Origin: Zelopaecilomyces penicillatus
Taxonomy: Eukaryota > Ascomycota > Sordariomycetes > Hypocreales > Pseudodiploosporaceae
DNA length: 64,000 bases
NCBI GenBank assembly: GCA_005765155.1
Contig: VCCP01000005.1
Location: forward strand, 2,666,001 to 2,730,000
Direction: 5' to 3'
This document shows, piece after piece, positions 11,187 through 24,661 of the stretch. Made by a program: the position numbers and the translations under genes. Under the pieces are notes generated by a model, which worked only from the letters and a program-made list of their open reading frames with translations, had not been told where the DNA came from and ran no database searches. Numbering within the stretch: position 1 is the stretch's first letter; every line of letters starts with the position of its first letter.

Positions 11187-11515
11187 ATTTTATTATTTCT
11201 TTATATAATTATTTAAGATAAGTATAATTATATTATATAAAACCTTAATATAAAAAAAATAAAAGCTAAGAGAAATATCTTTATAATATTTAAATAATAT
11301 TAATTAAAATACCTTAATTTTAAATAAATCCTTTAATTAAATATAATTAATTATAAAAAGATTTAAAATATAATTAAAACTTTAATAAAAAATTATTTAA
11401 AAATAATAATACTAGATTAATAATCTTTTTTTAATATTTTATATAAGAATATAATTAAAAATCTAATAAAATAATAATAATTTTATTTATAATATAAGGC
11501 TTATAAAATTAATTT
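11187..11515. other. AT-rich spacer between LTR copy A and the nested Gypsy element
   Basis: AT-rich, no recognisable coding sequence. It could be the start of the internal region of an element bounded by copies A and B. It ends with AATTT (11511-11515), which recurs at 18373-18377 beyond the Gypsy element. Confidence 0.5.
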
Positions 11516-11686
11516 TATTATAAGCTTAGGTTTAAGCTTAAACCTTAGGTATAAATATAAAATAGATATAGATTAGGCCTTATTTATATAAAAAAGAGAT
11601 TATAATAAATACTTTTTATTCTTTTTAAATTTATTAACATTATATTTAATAGCTATTTATAATAGCTATAAAGCTAGTTTATTATA
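11516..11686 (+). repeat. 5' LTR of the Gypsy element
   Basis: 171 bp, matching the right LTR. Its left part holds the 18-bp perfect palindrome AGGTTTAAGCTTAAACCT, followed by the TATA-like TATAAATATAA, an AAAGAGATTATAATAAATA segment and the shared end GCTATAAAGCTAGTTTATTA. Confidence 0.75.
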
Positions 11687-14600
11687 TTTAATAAACTTTT
11701 TTTTTATATATTATTAAAAAAAGGAATATTTATATAAAGAATAAAATAATAACCTTAATTAATAAATTAATTAATAAATTAATTAATAAATTGATTTATT
11801 TTTAAAGATATTTATTATTAATTTTAAGAAAATTAAAAAACTATCCTTTATATATAAATATAACTCCTTAATTAAAATTATAAGATAATAAATAAATTAA
11901 AAAAGAAAATAAAAAAACTTATTTATTTAAAATATATATCTCTTTTTTTATCTTAATTATTTAATAAAGATAAGAATACTTTTTTATCTTAATTAATAAT
12001 AATTTACTATAAAATTATTATTAATTAAAACTTTATTAATAATTATAAAAATTAATAAAAGATTATTTAAAATAATATATTAATATTCTTTTAAAGATAT
12101 ATTTAAGAGTTTTATTTAATTAATAAGCTTTATTAAAAATATAATTTAAATAAACTCTTAGAATATATAATTCTAATATTTTATAATTCTTATTATAAAG
12201 ATATAGCTTAAATTAAATTAGAATATATTAAATAATAATTAAATAAATTCTTTTTATATTTTATATATACTTTAAATAAAAATTTATAATAGATAATAAC
12301 TTAATATAATCTAATTTAATAAAATTAATTAAGCTTTATTATATATTTAATTATTAAATATATAATATTTATTTAAAATAAAATATCTTTTATATTAATT
12401 ATATAAAAACTATATTTTATTATTATTAAATTATTATAAAGCTTAAAAAATTAGCTGAAAAAAAAACTAAATAAAAATAAAAATAATATTTAATCCTATA
12501 AATAGCCTTTTCTTTTTAAGATAAAAATATATTAATAATTAATATTAATATAATAGCTATAATTAAATATTATAGTAAAATAGAAAAGGATTATAAAAAA
12601 GGCTTATCTATCTTTAATAAGATTAATTATTAGATTATAAAATAGATATTATTTAAGATATTTTAAAAGAAAAAAGACAAAAAGGCTTATATTTATTATA
12701 ATAAATAAAAGTATCTTTAAAAAAGCTATAATCTTATATAATTATAATACCTTATTAATATTAATACTATTAACTCTAATATTAAATTTAATTTTAATTT
12801 AAAAGATAAAGAAAATAATTTATTTTAAAGTTAAATCTTATTTAAAAATAGATTAATTATATAATAGCCTTAAAAAAGAATTAATATTAGATTATAATAA
12901 AAAAGAAATAAAATATTAAAGATAGATTAAATAAATATTTATTTTTAAACTTTACTTTCTTAAATTTTATTATATTTATAAATATATAGATTAATTTAAG
13001 ATATAAATATTATAATATAATAAATATTATTATAAGATTAAATAAAGTTTATAAAATATATTTTATAATTAAAATATAAATAGATATTAATAGCTAAGAC
13101 TTAATTATAAATATATATATTATCTTTAGATTATTAAAGGATTTAATATTAAATTTATCTTGAATATAATATTATTAGATTTATTTTATTATTAAAAAAA
13201 AGGAATTCTAGATTAAATAAATTAAAAAAATAATAATAAAAGAAAATTCTATTTAATTAAAGTATATAAATATTATTATAATTATAAAATCTATATTAAT
13301 AATATTTATAAAATAATAAAAATAATAAAAATAAAAAGAATCTAATATAAATAAACTTTTTATTATTAAATAATAAGAAATATTATATAGTTTTATTAAA
13401 ATAAATATAAAATATATAATTATTTTATTATAATTATTTATAAAACTTTATAACTTTATATCTTTATTTAATAAAGAGAAGATTAATAATTTATCTTTAT
13501 ATTAAGATATAATAAACTATTATATATAAATTTAAACTAGTTTAAATAAATATTAAATAAGCCTTTTATAAAGGTTATTATATAATATATTATAGAATTA
13601 TTTATTAAAGATTAAAACATAAATTATAGAATTAATAAATAAAAAATAGATTAAGGCTAGCTTTTTTTTAATTATTATATTTATTCTTTTTATTAAAAAG
13701 GCTATAAAAGGATAATAATTCTATATAAATTATTAAACTTTAAATAAAATTATAATAAAAGATTAATATTTATTATTATTAATTAAGGAAATATTATAAT
13801 TATTCTTTAATATTTAATAATTTATAAAACTAAATATCTATTTTATTTTTTATAGGATTTAAATAATAAAGAGTAATAAATATCTTATAATATTTTAGAT
13901 TTAATTTAGCCTTTTTAAATAGCTTATTATATTTTTTAATTTATTAAATACCTCTATAATCTTTTAAAATATATTAATTTAATCTTATAATATATATTAA
14001 AAGATTTTATTATAATATATCTAGATAATATCCTTATATACTTTAATAGCTTAAAAAAGGATTATATATATAAGATTTAAAAGATATTTATATAATTTTA
14101 AAAAACTAGTTTATTTATTAATATTAATAAATATATATTTATTATAATTATTATTTAATACCTAGGATTTATTATTAAAATAAAAAAAAATTATTTATTT
14201 AATCTTAAAAAAGATTATAATTATAAAAGAATAAAAGATATTAATATAAATATATAAAGTTAAAGATTTCTTATCATTTATTAATTTTTATTAAGAATCT
14301 ATATTATTCTTTATCTTAATTAAATTATTTATTTATTTAATAAAGAAAAGGATTCTTTTTTAATAAAAAGAAATAGAAAACTTAGCTTTTAAAGTATTAA
14401 AATAAGTATTTATTTTAAAATTAATCTTAGCTTAATAAAACCCTAAAAGAAATATAAGAATAAAAATAAATTATTTAAAAAAAGTATTAAAAGAATATCT
14501 ATTATAAATATATAATAATATTCTATTATTATTAATTATTTATTATTTAATTAAATTCATTATAATTAAAAGAAATTATATAATTTATAATAAAACGCTT

Positions 14601-17600
14601 TTAATAATTATAATCTATTTAAAACTTAATTAATTAAACTAAAAAAAATAATAAAATTATTTATTATTTTTATTAATTATAAGAATTTAAAATATTTTAT
14701 TTATCTAAAAGAACTTTTTAAATAATAAGCTTAATAAATAAAAATACTTTTTCTCTTTTAATATTATCTTTATTATTATTTTAATTCTTAAATAATCTAA
14801 TTTAATACTCTTTTAAAAAGAGAATAAAAAATAAAAAATAAAAAAACTATCCTAATATAAATTATATACCCTATTTAAATAACCTTAATAAATATTCTTA
14901 TTTCTTTTAATAATAATTTAATTAATCTTTTAAATAATATAATATTATTTAAAAATATTTATTTATCTAGCTTTTAAAATTAAATACTTTAAAAGGATTT
15001 AATCTATAAATATTATCTATATATAATTAAAGAAATTATATATTATTCTTTAATAAAAGCTAATATAAAAAAATAAATAATACATTATATTATAAATATA
15101 TAAGAAATATTAATATATTAAGATTAATTTTAGCTCTGAAACTAGAAGTCCTTAATTATTATAATTATTTAAAAAATATATAATTTATCTTTAATTAAAT
15201 ATTTAAAATAAAAATAAATATTATAATAATTATTAAATTAATCTATTTTAATTAATCTATTAATTTATATAAAATTATTTAATATACTAGAATAATTATA
15301 TATTATAATAATAATACTAAGGATTATTTTAATCTTTATTTATTATTAATAGATATTAAATATAAATATCTATTAACTCTATAATAAAGCTTTTAAAGTA
15401 AGATAATTTTTTTTAAATTCTTAATAATTATTATAAATTATTTATTAAAGTATATATAATTAAAAATAATAATATAAATAATAATTAAAATATATAAAAT
15501 AAGATTTTAAGATATTTAATAGTATTTCTATAGATTTTTAAAAAATATTATTATAAATAAAGATTTAAATTAATTAAATTATTTATAGATTATATTATAT
15601 AAATTAATTAATATTAAATAACTCTTATTTATTATATACTATTTATAAATAAATAATTAAATAAAATATATAAATTAAAAGGGTTAAGCTATTTTATATA
15701 TTATTATATACTTTTTATAATTTAATTAAATAAACTATCTTTTAATCTATTAATTAATATTCAATAATAAGAAATCCTTAATTATTAATATAAACCTAAA
15801 TAAACTATTAAATAGATTTAAGATTAATCTAATATAATAAAAATTATATTTAAATAAAAAAAGATATTATTAAAAAAATAAATTATAATATTTCTTAATT
15901 ATCTTTAATTAAAAGCTAATCTTATATAAATAGCTATTATTTATTTATAATAATAGATTTAAAAGATTATAAATAATTCTTAATATCTAATAAAATACTT
16001 TTTTTTAAAAAAATAAAATCTAGTTTTCTTTTTATAATATTAAAATAAATTATTTAAATTAAAAACTAGATTAATTATATATTAAATATAAGATAATTAT
16101 TATTCTTATATTCTTAATAATTACTTTTAATATATTAAAAAGAATTTATTTTATCTTTTATATTAATTTAATAAAATAAATAATAAATAATCTATCTTTA
16201 TTTTAATAAATAATAAATAATAAATCAAGCCTTTTTTAAATATCTAATAATAATAATAATAAAGATATAATATAAAAATAAAAAATAAAATCTATTTTAA
16301 TAATAAAAAATAAATAAAAATAAAACTAAAAATATTAAATATTTATAAAATAAAATAAAAAAAAAATTTAATATAAAGATTATTAAAAAAAAAATATAAT
16401 AATTATAAATATTAAATAATTTTAAAATAAAATAATTTAATATTTATTATTATAATAATCTAATAATATAATAATATTAAGATATAATATTATTATTAAA
16501 TATTAAATATTTATACCTTATATTATTATTTAAAAATAGATTTTAATTATTTATTAAGCTTAAAATAAGCTTAAGCCTTTTTCTTTTATTAAATCTTTAG
16601 CTTTAATTCCTATTTATTTTAATTAATATTATCTTTATATTAAAAGTATTTTTAAAATAAACTAGAAAAAGAAATATTATTATTATTAAATAATTAATAA
16701 TAGCTTATATTTATAAAAGGATTAATAAAATAAAAATTATTAATAAAGAGTATATTATCCTAGGATTTATATATCTTAAAAAAAAAAGATTTATATTTAA
16801 TATAGATTTATATTAAGATTATAATAAAAATATAAAAGTATTTTAAGAATATATCTTATATAATATAAGAATATAAAAAGATATAATAATATTAATATTA
16901 TTAATATTATTTATAATCTTTATAAAAATAAAAAGAAGATTAATAATAATAATTATATAATAATTAAAAATCTTTTTAAATTAAATTAAAATATAATTCT
17001 TTTTTTATTATTTAGTTTATTATTAAATCTATATCTTTTTATTATATATTAAGTATATCTTTTATTTAATCTAAAAATTCTATTTAAAAATTAATAAAGC
17101 TATATTAAAAATATTATATATTTAAAAAGCTTATATAAAGATAGATAATTATATAATAAATCTTATTTTATTATTATATAAAATTCTATAAATTATTCTT
17201 TATTAAGAATGTAAGAAACATATTATAATAAAATAATATAATTAAAATATTTTAGCCTAAAAATATATTAAAACCTTTAAGAATTAAAGGGTTAATATTA
17301 TAGGGTTATTTTAATAATATAAAAGTATTAATAATATTTAAAGTAAGAGAAAAAAGAAAAATCAATATATATTTATAAATATTTATAAATATTTTAGATT
17401 TTATTTTAATAGCCTTTAATATATACTTTTAAGCTTTTATTTAGATTTCTTATTTTTAAATAAAAATAATTTATTTTATTATAATATTAAAGGGTTTTAT
17501 TATTATCTTAATTATAATATAATTATTATATATTATATAATTATATAATATTCTAAATATAGTTTAAAATATATTATTAATTAATAATAAATAACCTTTA

Positions 17601-18198
17601 TAATTATAAATAAAATATACCTTATAATATAATATATAAATATAAAAAAAAAGGATTATAGCTTTTATAATTAATTAAATATAATGTTAAAGTATAAAAG
17701 AGATATATTAATTTAATCTCTTTAAGAAATATAATTAACTCCTTATTAAAGTTATTAAAAATAATATAATTATTAATAGCTTATTTCTTCTTTTAATAAA
17801 GAAAAAGCTATATATAATTAATTATAATTTATATAAGAAATATAATATATATTTATAAATATTAAGTTATTTAAATCTATATTTATATTAAATATATTAT
17901 AATTTAAAGAAAAGAGAAAAGGATTTCTATTCTTAAATAATATATTTATAATATTTATTAACTTTATAATTAATATAAAAAAGGATAATAAAAATCTAGA
18001 TAATTTATTATTATATAAAAAGAAGAGATAAAACTTAAAAAGAAAATAAAAAGAAAATAACCTAAATTAATAATATTTTAATAAAAAAATAAATAAAGAG
18101 TTTCTATTAGATTATTAAAGCAATATAATATATACCTATTCTATACCTTTATTATTTAATAATAAAATAATATTTAAATATTATTAAAGGAAAAAGGA

Positions 18199-18372
18199 TA
18201 TCTTATAAGCTTAAGCTTAAACCTAAGCTTTAAGTATAAATATAAGATAAACCTAGATTAGGCTTTATTAATATAAGAAAAGGGATTATAATAAATATTT
18301 TTTATTCTCTTTAAGTTTATTAATATTATTCTTAATACTTATTTATAATAGCTATAAGGCCAGCTTATTATA
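18199..18372 (+). repeat. 3' LTR of the Gypsy element
   Basis: 174 bp. It retains more GC than the left copy (AAACCTAGATTAGGC, AAGGCCAGC) and so shows the less mutated form. It ends TTATTATA like the left LTR. Confidence 0.75.
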
Positions 18373-19885
18373 AATTTTAATTATTTATATATCTTATAAA
18401 GAATTATTAAAATATTAAGAAAATTAAAAAAATTAAAAAAATAATATAGATTATTATTTTTAAAAAAATAAAAAAATAAATTATAATATAGAATATTAGA
18501 TTAATAAAGTAATTAATAATATAAATTAAAAATATTAAAAGCTATTAAATATAAAATATTAAATAAATCTTTAATAAAAAGATATTAATTTATAATTAAA
18601 CTAGAATATATTTATTATATAAATTAAATATTTATTTAAGAATTTTAGTTTTAAATAATAGATATTTATTTAATATATAATTATTTAATATAAAGATTTA
18701 ATTAATTATTATAAGATTTCTTTTTAATTTTAAAATATTAAAAGGCTTATATAAAGCTTATAAAGATATAATTAATATTATTTTTCTATATTAAGCTTTA
18801 ATTATTATTTTAAGCTAATATAAAGATAAATAATAAAGAACTCTTAATAATATATAAAGAAATAATTAAGGTTGTAGAATAATTATAAAAAGATTATAAA
18901 ATAAATAAATACTATAAGATTAATAAGAAAAAATAATAAGATTTAATATATTATTTAAAAAAGAACTTTAAATAAATAAAATAAATCTAATATAATTAAA
19001 AAGCCTATTAATATAATAATAAATAAGAAAGGAATAATTAATATTATAAAGGTTTTATTTAATTATAAAAAAAGACTATTTAAATCTTATATTTTAAAAT
19101 AAAACCTTAAATTTAAATAAATTAATAAAACCAGACCTATTTTAAATATAAAAAAGAGGCTATTATAATTAATAAAATTTATTTATTACTCTTATAATAA
19201 TTTTAATTATATAATAAGATATTATTTAAAGAGTATTATAAATATAATAAAAAAAAAATCTTTTATTTTATTTAGATTTTCTTTTATAAATAAAATCTAT
19301 AATAAATTATAAATAAAGAATTCTATTAAATATAATAAAAGAGATATTTTTATAAGAAATACTTTATAATATTAATATTTTTTAATCTTGATAAGAATTT
19401 ATTAAGAATATTTAATTTAATAATAAAAAGATATATTAATAAAAAATAGATTTATTATAAAGAAAAAATAATAATAATATTTAATATTAATTAATAAATA
19501 TATATAGCTTTATTAAATCTAGGAATTATATTTATATTTTAAAAGAATTATCTTTAAAAAATAAACTATTTTAGCTTTATTATAATAACCTTTTACTTAA
19601 ATATTTAAATATTAATTATACTTTAAAGCTATTATAATAAAAGTTTTAATAATAATTTATAAATAAAGATATTAAAAGATATATTATAAATTATAATATT
19701 TATTAAGATATAATATTATAATATTATTAATTATATAAATATCTAGATTCTTTATTAATACTTATATAATTATAAAAATTAATCTTAATAAATTTTATTA
19801 TTAAATTATTATTAATAATATTTAATAAAAAAATAAATTTAATATTAATTATTATTAATAAATATATTAAATATATCTTATATTT

Positions 19886-19933
<48 letters not shown>

Positions 19934-22151
19934 GCTAATTAAATTTTTTATAATAAAATAAAATTCTATTATAAAATAATAAAAATTATTATATTAGATT
20001 AAAAGCTGATTTTTATAAGCTAGTTTTAATTAAAATTATATTTTATCTTATAAATAATTAAATAAAATAAATATTAAATATTAAAATATTATATTTAATA
20101 CTTTAAAATAAAGAAATAAATAATCTAATTATCTTTACTTTATATAATATAATTTATATATAATTTAATAAAATCCTTGATAATAAGCTTTTTATTATAT
20201 AAGGCTTTAATAAGCTATAATCTAGATTTTAAAATAATTAATAAAGATAATAAAATAATATAAATTTCTATAATTAAATCCTATATTAGAAATCTAATTT
20301 AAATATAAGAAAAGCTAAAGAATAATTAATAGTATATTATAATAAAATAAATAAAATACTATAATAAAATATATTTATTTATAGATTTTAAATAAGGATT
20401 CTTAATTATATTTAATATTAAGAATTTAAAATTAAAAATAAGATATAAATTAATATTATACTTAATTAATCTATTTAAAATACTATAATTTATTAAAATA
20501 TAAATATATTAATTAGCTTTATTTAATTAAAATATAAGGCTTTATAGTATTTTTATATTAATCTATTTAAATCTTTAAAAAGATAATAAAATAATAATTT
20601 AAATATTTTATTTATATTATAACTTTAAAATAAAGAAAAATAAAGAATTAAAGAAATTAAAATTTTATTATAATAAAAAATAAATAATATTATTTAATTA
20701 AATAAAAGAATTAACCTTTAAAATATAATTAATAGATTATAATAAAAGATATTATTATATTAAAGGTATAAATAGCTTTTAATAAAATATTAATAAGAAA
20801 TTTATAAAGGATTATTAAATAATTATTAAAAAAAGTTGAAAACTTAATAAAATAAAATTAAAATTAAATTATATTTTATTTTAAATAATAAGGTATACTC
20901 TTAAATTTATTATAAATAAATAATAACTCTTATAAAATAATAATTAAAAAAATAATAATTAAAAAAAAATATATATAAGAAAACTATAATAATTTATTAA
21001 TAAATTTATAATTAATATTATCCTTTTTATTTATTATGTTTTTAATAGTTTTATAATAATTATAAAAAGTAATTTATTAAATAATATAATCTTTATTATT
21101 TTTATTTAAATAAAGAATTTTACTCTTTCTTTAAATATTTAATTTATCTTTAAAAAAAGCTTTTATAAATCTTTATTATTTAATAATCTATTACTATTAA
21201 AATATTAATAATACTTAATATAATATTTTTATTGAACTTATAATTAAATTAAATAGCTTTTTAAGCTAATATTAAATAATAATTAGAGTATTTTTATATT
21301 AAATAATAAGTAAATTATATATAACCTTAATAGTATTATATTCTTTTAAAGAAATAATAAATCTAAACTTATAATAATATATTATTTTAATATTATTAAA
21401 AGCTAGATAAAGATCTAATAAAATATTAACTAAAGTATATTATTTATTCTTAATAAATAATAGATTTTTAAAATCTAATTTATTCTTTTTTCTTAAATTA
21501 ATAAGAAATCTAAATAATTAATTAAATCTTAAATATTGTCTTATATAATAATAAAAGAATTAAATAATAATAGAAATATTAAAGATTTTTAAATAAATTA
21601 TTATAATAATATTATTTATTTATAAAAAGTATTTAATTAATTACTTATTATATTATTTATATCTTTTAATATAAATATTAATAAAAATATAAGTTTTTAT
21701 TTTAATTTTTATAAGCTTTATCTTATATTTTATCTTTTTATTATTTATAATTAATAAATATAAAAGTAATATATATATTAATAATTTTATTTTATAATTT
21801 TATTTATTTAATTAAGCTATTTTTTAATAATATAAATAAGAGTATAGGATTTCTTTTAAAGTATTATCTTAATAAATAATAAATATAAATAAAAAGATAA
21901 TAAAAAACTAAGAAAAAGAGAATAAGAATATAATAATTTAATTATAATAAATATTATAAAATAAAAAATAAAAAGATATAAATAATAAAGATATAAAAAG
22001 ATAAGATAAAAAAGAGATGATAATAAAAATATAATAAAAAGATAAATAAAAAGATAATATTTTATTATTATTTAGCTAAGGTTTTATAATTAAGTTAATA
22101 ATAATATAATAATAATAAAAGTTTAAAATTTAATATATAATAATAAAGAAA
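18373..22151 (+). other. AT-rich transposon-derived DNA, family unresolved
   Basis: No open frames. Around 19500-19640 the plus strand gives a stop-riddled reading (ALLNLGIIFIF followed by hydrophobic strands) that resembles a retropepsin region, and the stretch ends at LTR copy B. It may be the interior of an element bounded by copies A and B, split by the Gypsy insertion, but the Copia host sequence does not resume after copy B, so a simple nesting model is not proven. A trinucleotide ATA/ATT tract lies at about 19894-19932. Confidence 0.4.
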
Positions 22152-22345
22152 TAATTATAATAAGATTATAAGATATAAGATATATATATTTAAAATAATA
22201 TATAATCTTTAAATATATAATACTACTTAACTTACTTTTATTATTATAATATAGATAAAGTAAATAATAATTTTTAATAATAATAATACTTAAATATAAT
22301 TATTCTTATCTTATTTAATTAATATAAATTAAACCTATCATTATA
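22152..22345 (+). repeat. 194-bp LTR-like repeat, copy B
   Basis: Direct copy of 10993-11186 with the same length and ends (TAATTATAATAAGAT to ..CTATCATTATA). Slightly less mutated than copy A, for example CTTAACTTACTTTT where A has CTTAATTTACTTTT. Confidence 0.65.
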
Positions 22346-22427
22346 ATTATTTTTAATTTTAATAATCTTTTTATTTAAAGAAAAAATAAAAGAGATTAAT
22401 TTATTAAAGATTAAAGTTAAAAGATTA

Positions 22428-22459
<32 letters not shown>

Positions 22460-24109
22460 AATAATATTAATTTAACTATATAATAATAAATAGATAATAT
22501 ATAATATAAGGTTTAATCTTTAATCTCTTTTTTATATAATAAAGAAGGCTATATATATATATATATTAAAACTATATAATATAGGTTCTTTTATAAAGCC
22601 TTTTTTATATTTTAATATTATTATAATAATATTTTAAATAATAATAAATTATAATAACTCTTAAAGTATATAATAAAATAGATTTTATAAAATCTTATAA
22701 AATTTAATAAAACTTAATAGAATTTTATATTTAATAAGCCTTATAATATATTTTTAATAGAAGAAATTAAAAAAATTAATTATAATTTTTAATAAATATA
22801 ATAAACATTAATCTAGATTAAAGACTAGCTTTATTAATTATTAATTATATAATTTTAATTAAATAAATATAATAATATTATATATATAAAGTTTATTTCT
22901 TATTAATTATTTAATATTATAATAAGATTTATTATATATAAAAGAATAAAGAATAATATTATAATAATATAAAAAGAATATATTAATTAAAAAATAAGAG
23001 TTTTTTATTTATTTTTTTCTTTTTTATTTATTAAATTAAAAGGGATTATATATTTAATATAAATATTTAATTTAATTTTAAATTAGATTAATATAATTAT
23101 AGGATTAATAATAATAATAATTTAAAAATAATAGAATTTTTAAGATATATTTTATTCCAAAAAAATATAAATTTAAATAAAATTATTTTTATATTATTTT
23201 ATTTATTTAATCTTATATTATAATTTAGGCTTATAAAAGCTTAATATCTATATATATATAAGATATATAATTTATTTCAATTTAATAAATAAAAAGAAAA
23301 AACACTTAAAAGAATAAAAACCCTTATTTTTATTTTTATTTAATATAATAGCTAGTATAATAGCTTTATAATTACTTTATTTCTTTTTTAATTATTATAT
23401 TTAATAATTAATTATATTAATAAATAATTTAATATTAAGCTTAAAATAATAATTTCCCTTTAATCTATTAATCTTTTTTATCTTTTAATAACTCTTTTAT
23501 CTTTTTTATAATTATTTAATAATATTATTTTAATTAATAACCTTTTTATATAAATAAATAAATCTAAAAGATATATATTCTTTATATTATTTTATTATTA
23601 TAAATATATAATATTATTATAGTTTATATATTATTCTTAAAAAGACTTTTTTAATAATTAATTAAAAGATTTATATTTATTAATTAAGTATATCTTTATT
23701 AATAATTAAAAAAGCTATTATATTAATATTATAAATATATTATATTAATATTATAAAATTAGCTTAAATACTTAATAACTAATTTAAAAAAGATAATCTT
23801 TATAGTTTTATATTCTTATAATTAATACCTTAATATTATTTAAAAGGGTATTATAATATTACTTTAATAATAATCTAAGTTTTATATTATTAAATAAGAT
23901 ATCTTTTTTAAATAATTAAGCTAAAAAAGAGAAGGGTTTTTATTATAATAGGATTTAAATCTACTCCTTAATATAATAAAATTAAGATTATTAAATAATT
24001 AATTACTTTATTGTATAAATTAAATAAAATTATAATAATAATAATATAATAATAAAAACTCAAGATTTATAAAAAAATAAAAAAAATTTTAAATTTTTTT
24101 TTTTATATA
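22346..24109. other. AT-rich RIP-degraded DNA, no gene
   Basis: No recognisable gene or element on either strand. AT content is extreme and the CpA/TpG/CpG deficit continues. Confidence 0.7.
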
Positions 24110-24497
24110 AGATTTATTTATTATATTTATTATATTTATTATATTTATTATATTTATTATATTTATTATATTTATTATATTTATTATATTTATTATATTT
24201 ATTATATTTATTATATTTATTATATTTATTATATTTATTATATTTATTATATTTATTATATTTATTATATTTATTATATTTATTATATTTATTATATTTA
24301 TTATATTTATTATATTTATTATATTTATTATATTTATTATATTTATTATATTTATTATATTTATTATATTTATTATATTTATTATATTTATTATATTTAT
24401 TATATTTATTATATTTATTATATTTATTATATTTATTATATTTATTATATTTATTATATTTATTATATTTATTATATTTATTATATTTATTATATTA
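24110..24497. repeat. 9-bp minisatellite, about 43 near-perfect copies
   Basis: TATTTATTA is repeated without visible variation for about 385 bp, then breaks into TATATTATATTATAAAA. It lies about 165 bp beyond the stop codon of ESA1. The lack of divergence, against heavily mutated surroundings, points to recent expansion or ongoing homogenisation. Confidence 0.92.
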
Positions 24498-24661
24498 TAT
24501 TATAAAAACTTTATAAAATTATAAATTAATAATCTTTTTAATATAATAAATTAATTATAATTTATAAAAGAAATAAATAAAGAAAAATATCTTTAAAAGC
24601 TTAATATATTAGATAAGAATTTATAATAACTAGTTATACGGGTTAATTTCTATTTAGTTTA

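Larger units (their letters stand above)
11516..18372 (+). mobile_element. Full-length RIP-degraded Ty3/Gypsy element (6.9 kb)
   Basis: LTRs at 11516-11686 and 18199-18372 match in direct orientation. A polypurine-like run (AAAGGAAAAAGGATA) precedes the right LTR, and AATTT flanks both ends as a possible 5-bp target duplication. Reading the plus strand through stops, RT and RNase H are recognisable at about 13700-14700: a YLDNILIYF box near 14020 (mutated YLDDILIYS), a YLGFIIK motif near 14160 and an INFYQEF-like segment near 14280. Gag and integrase were not resolved. Every frame is full of TAA/TAG. Confidence 0.8.

Noticed and set aside
24110..24497. Long open frames through the 9-bp repeat (tripeptide repeats such as LYL)
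   Set aside because: A consequence of a repeat length divisible by three; no start, context or conservation to support a protein.
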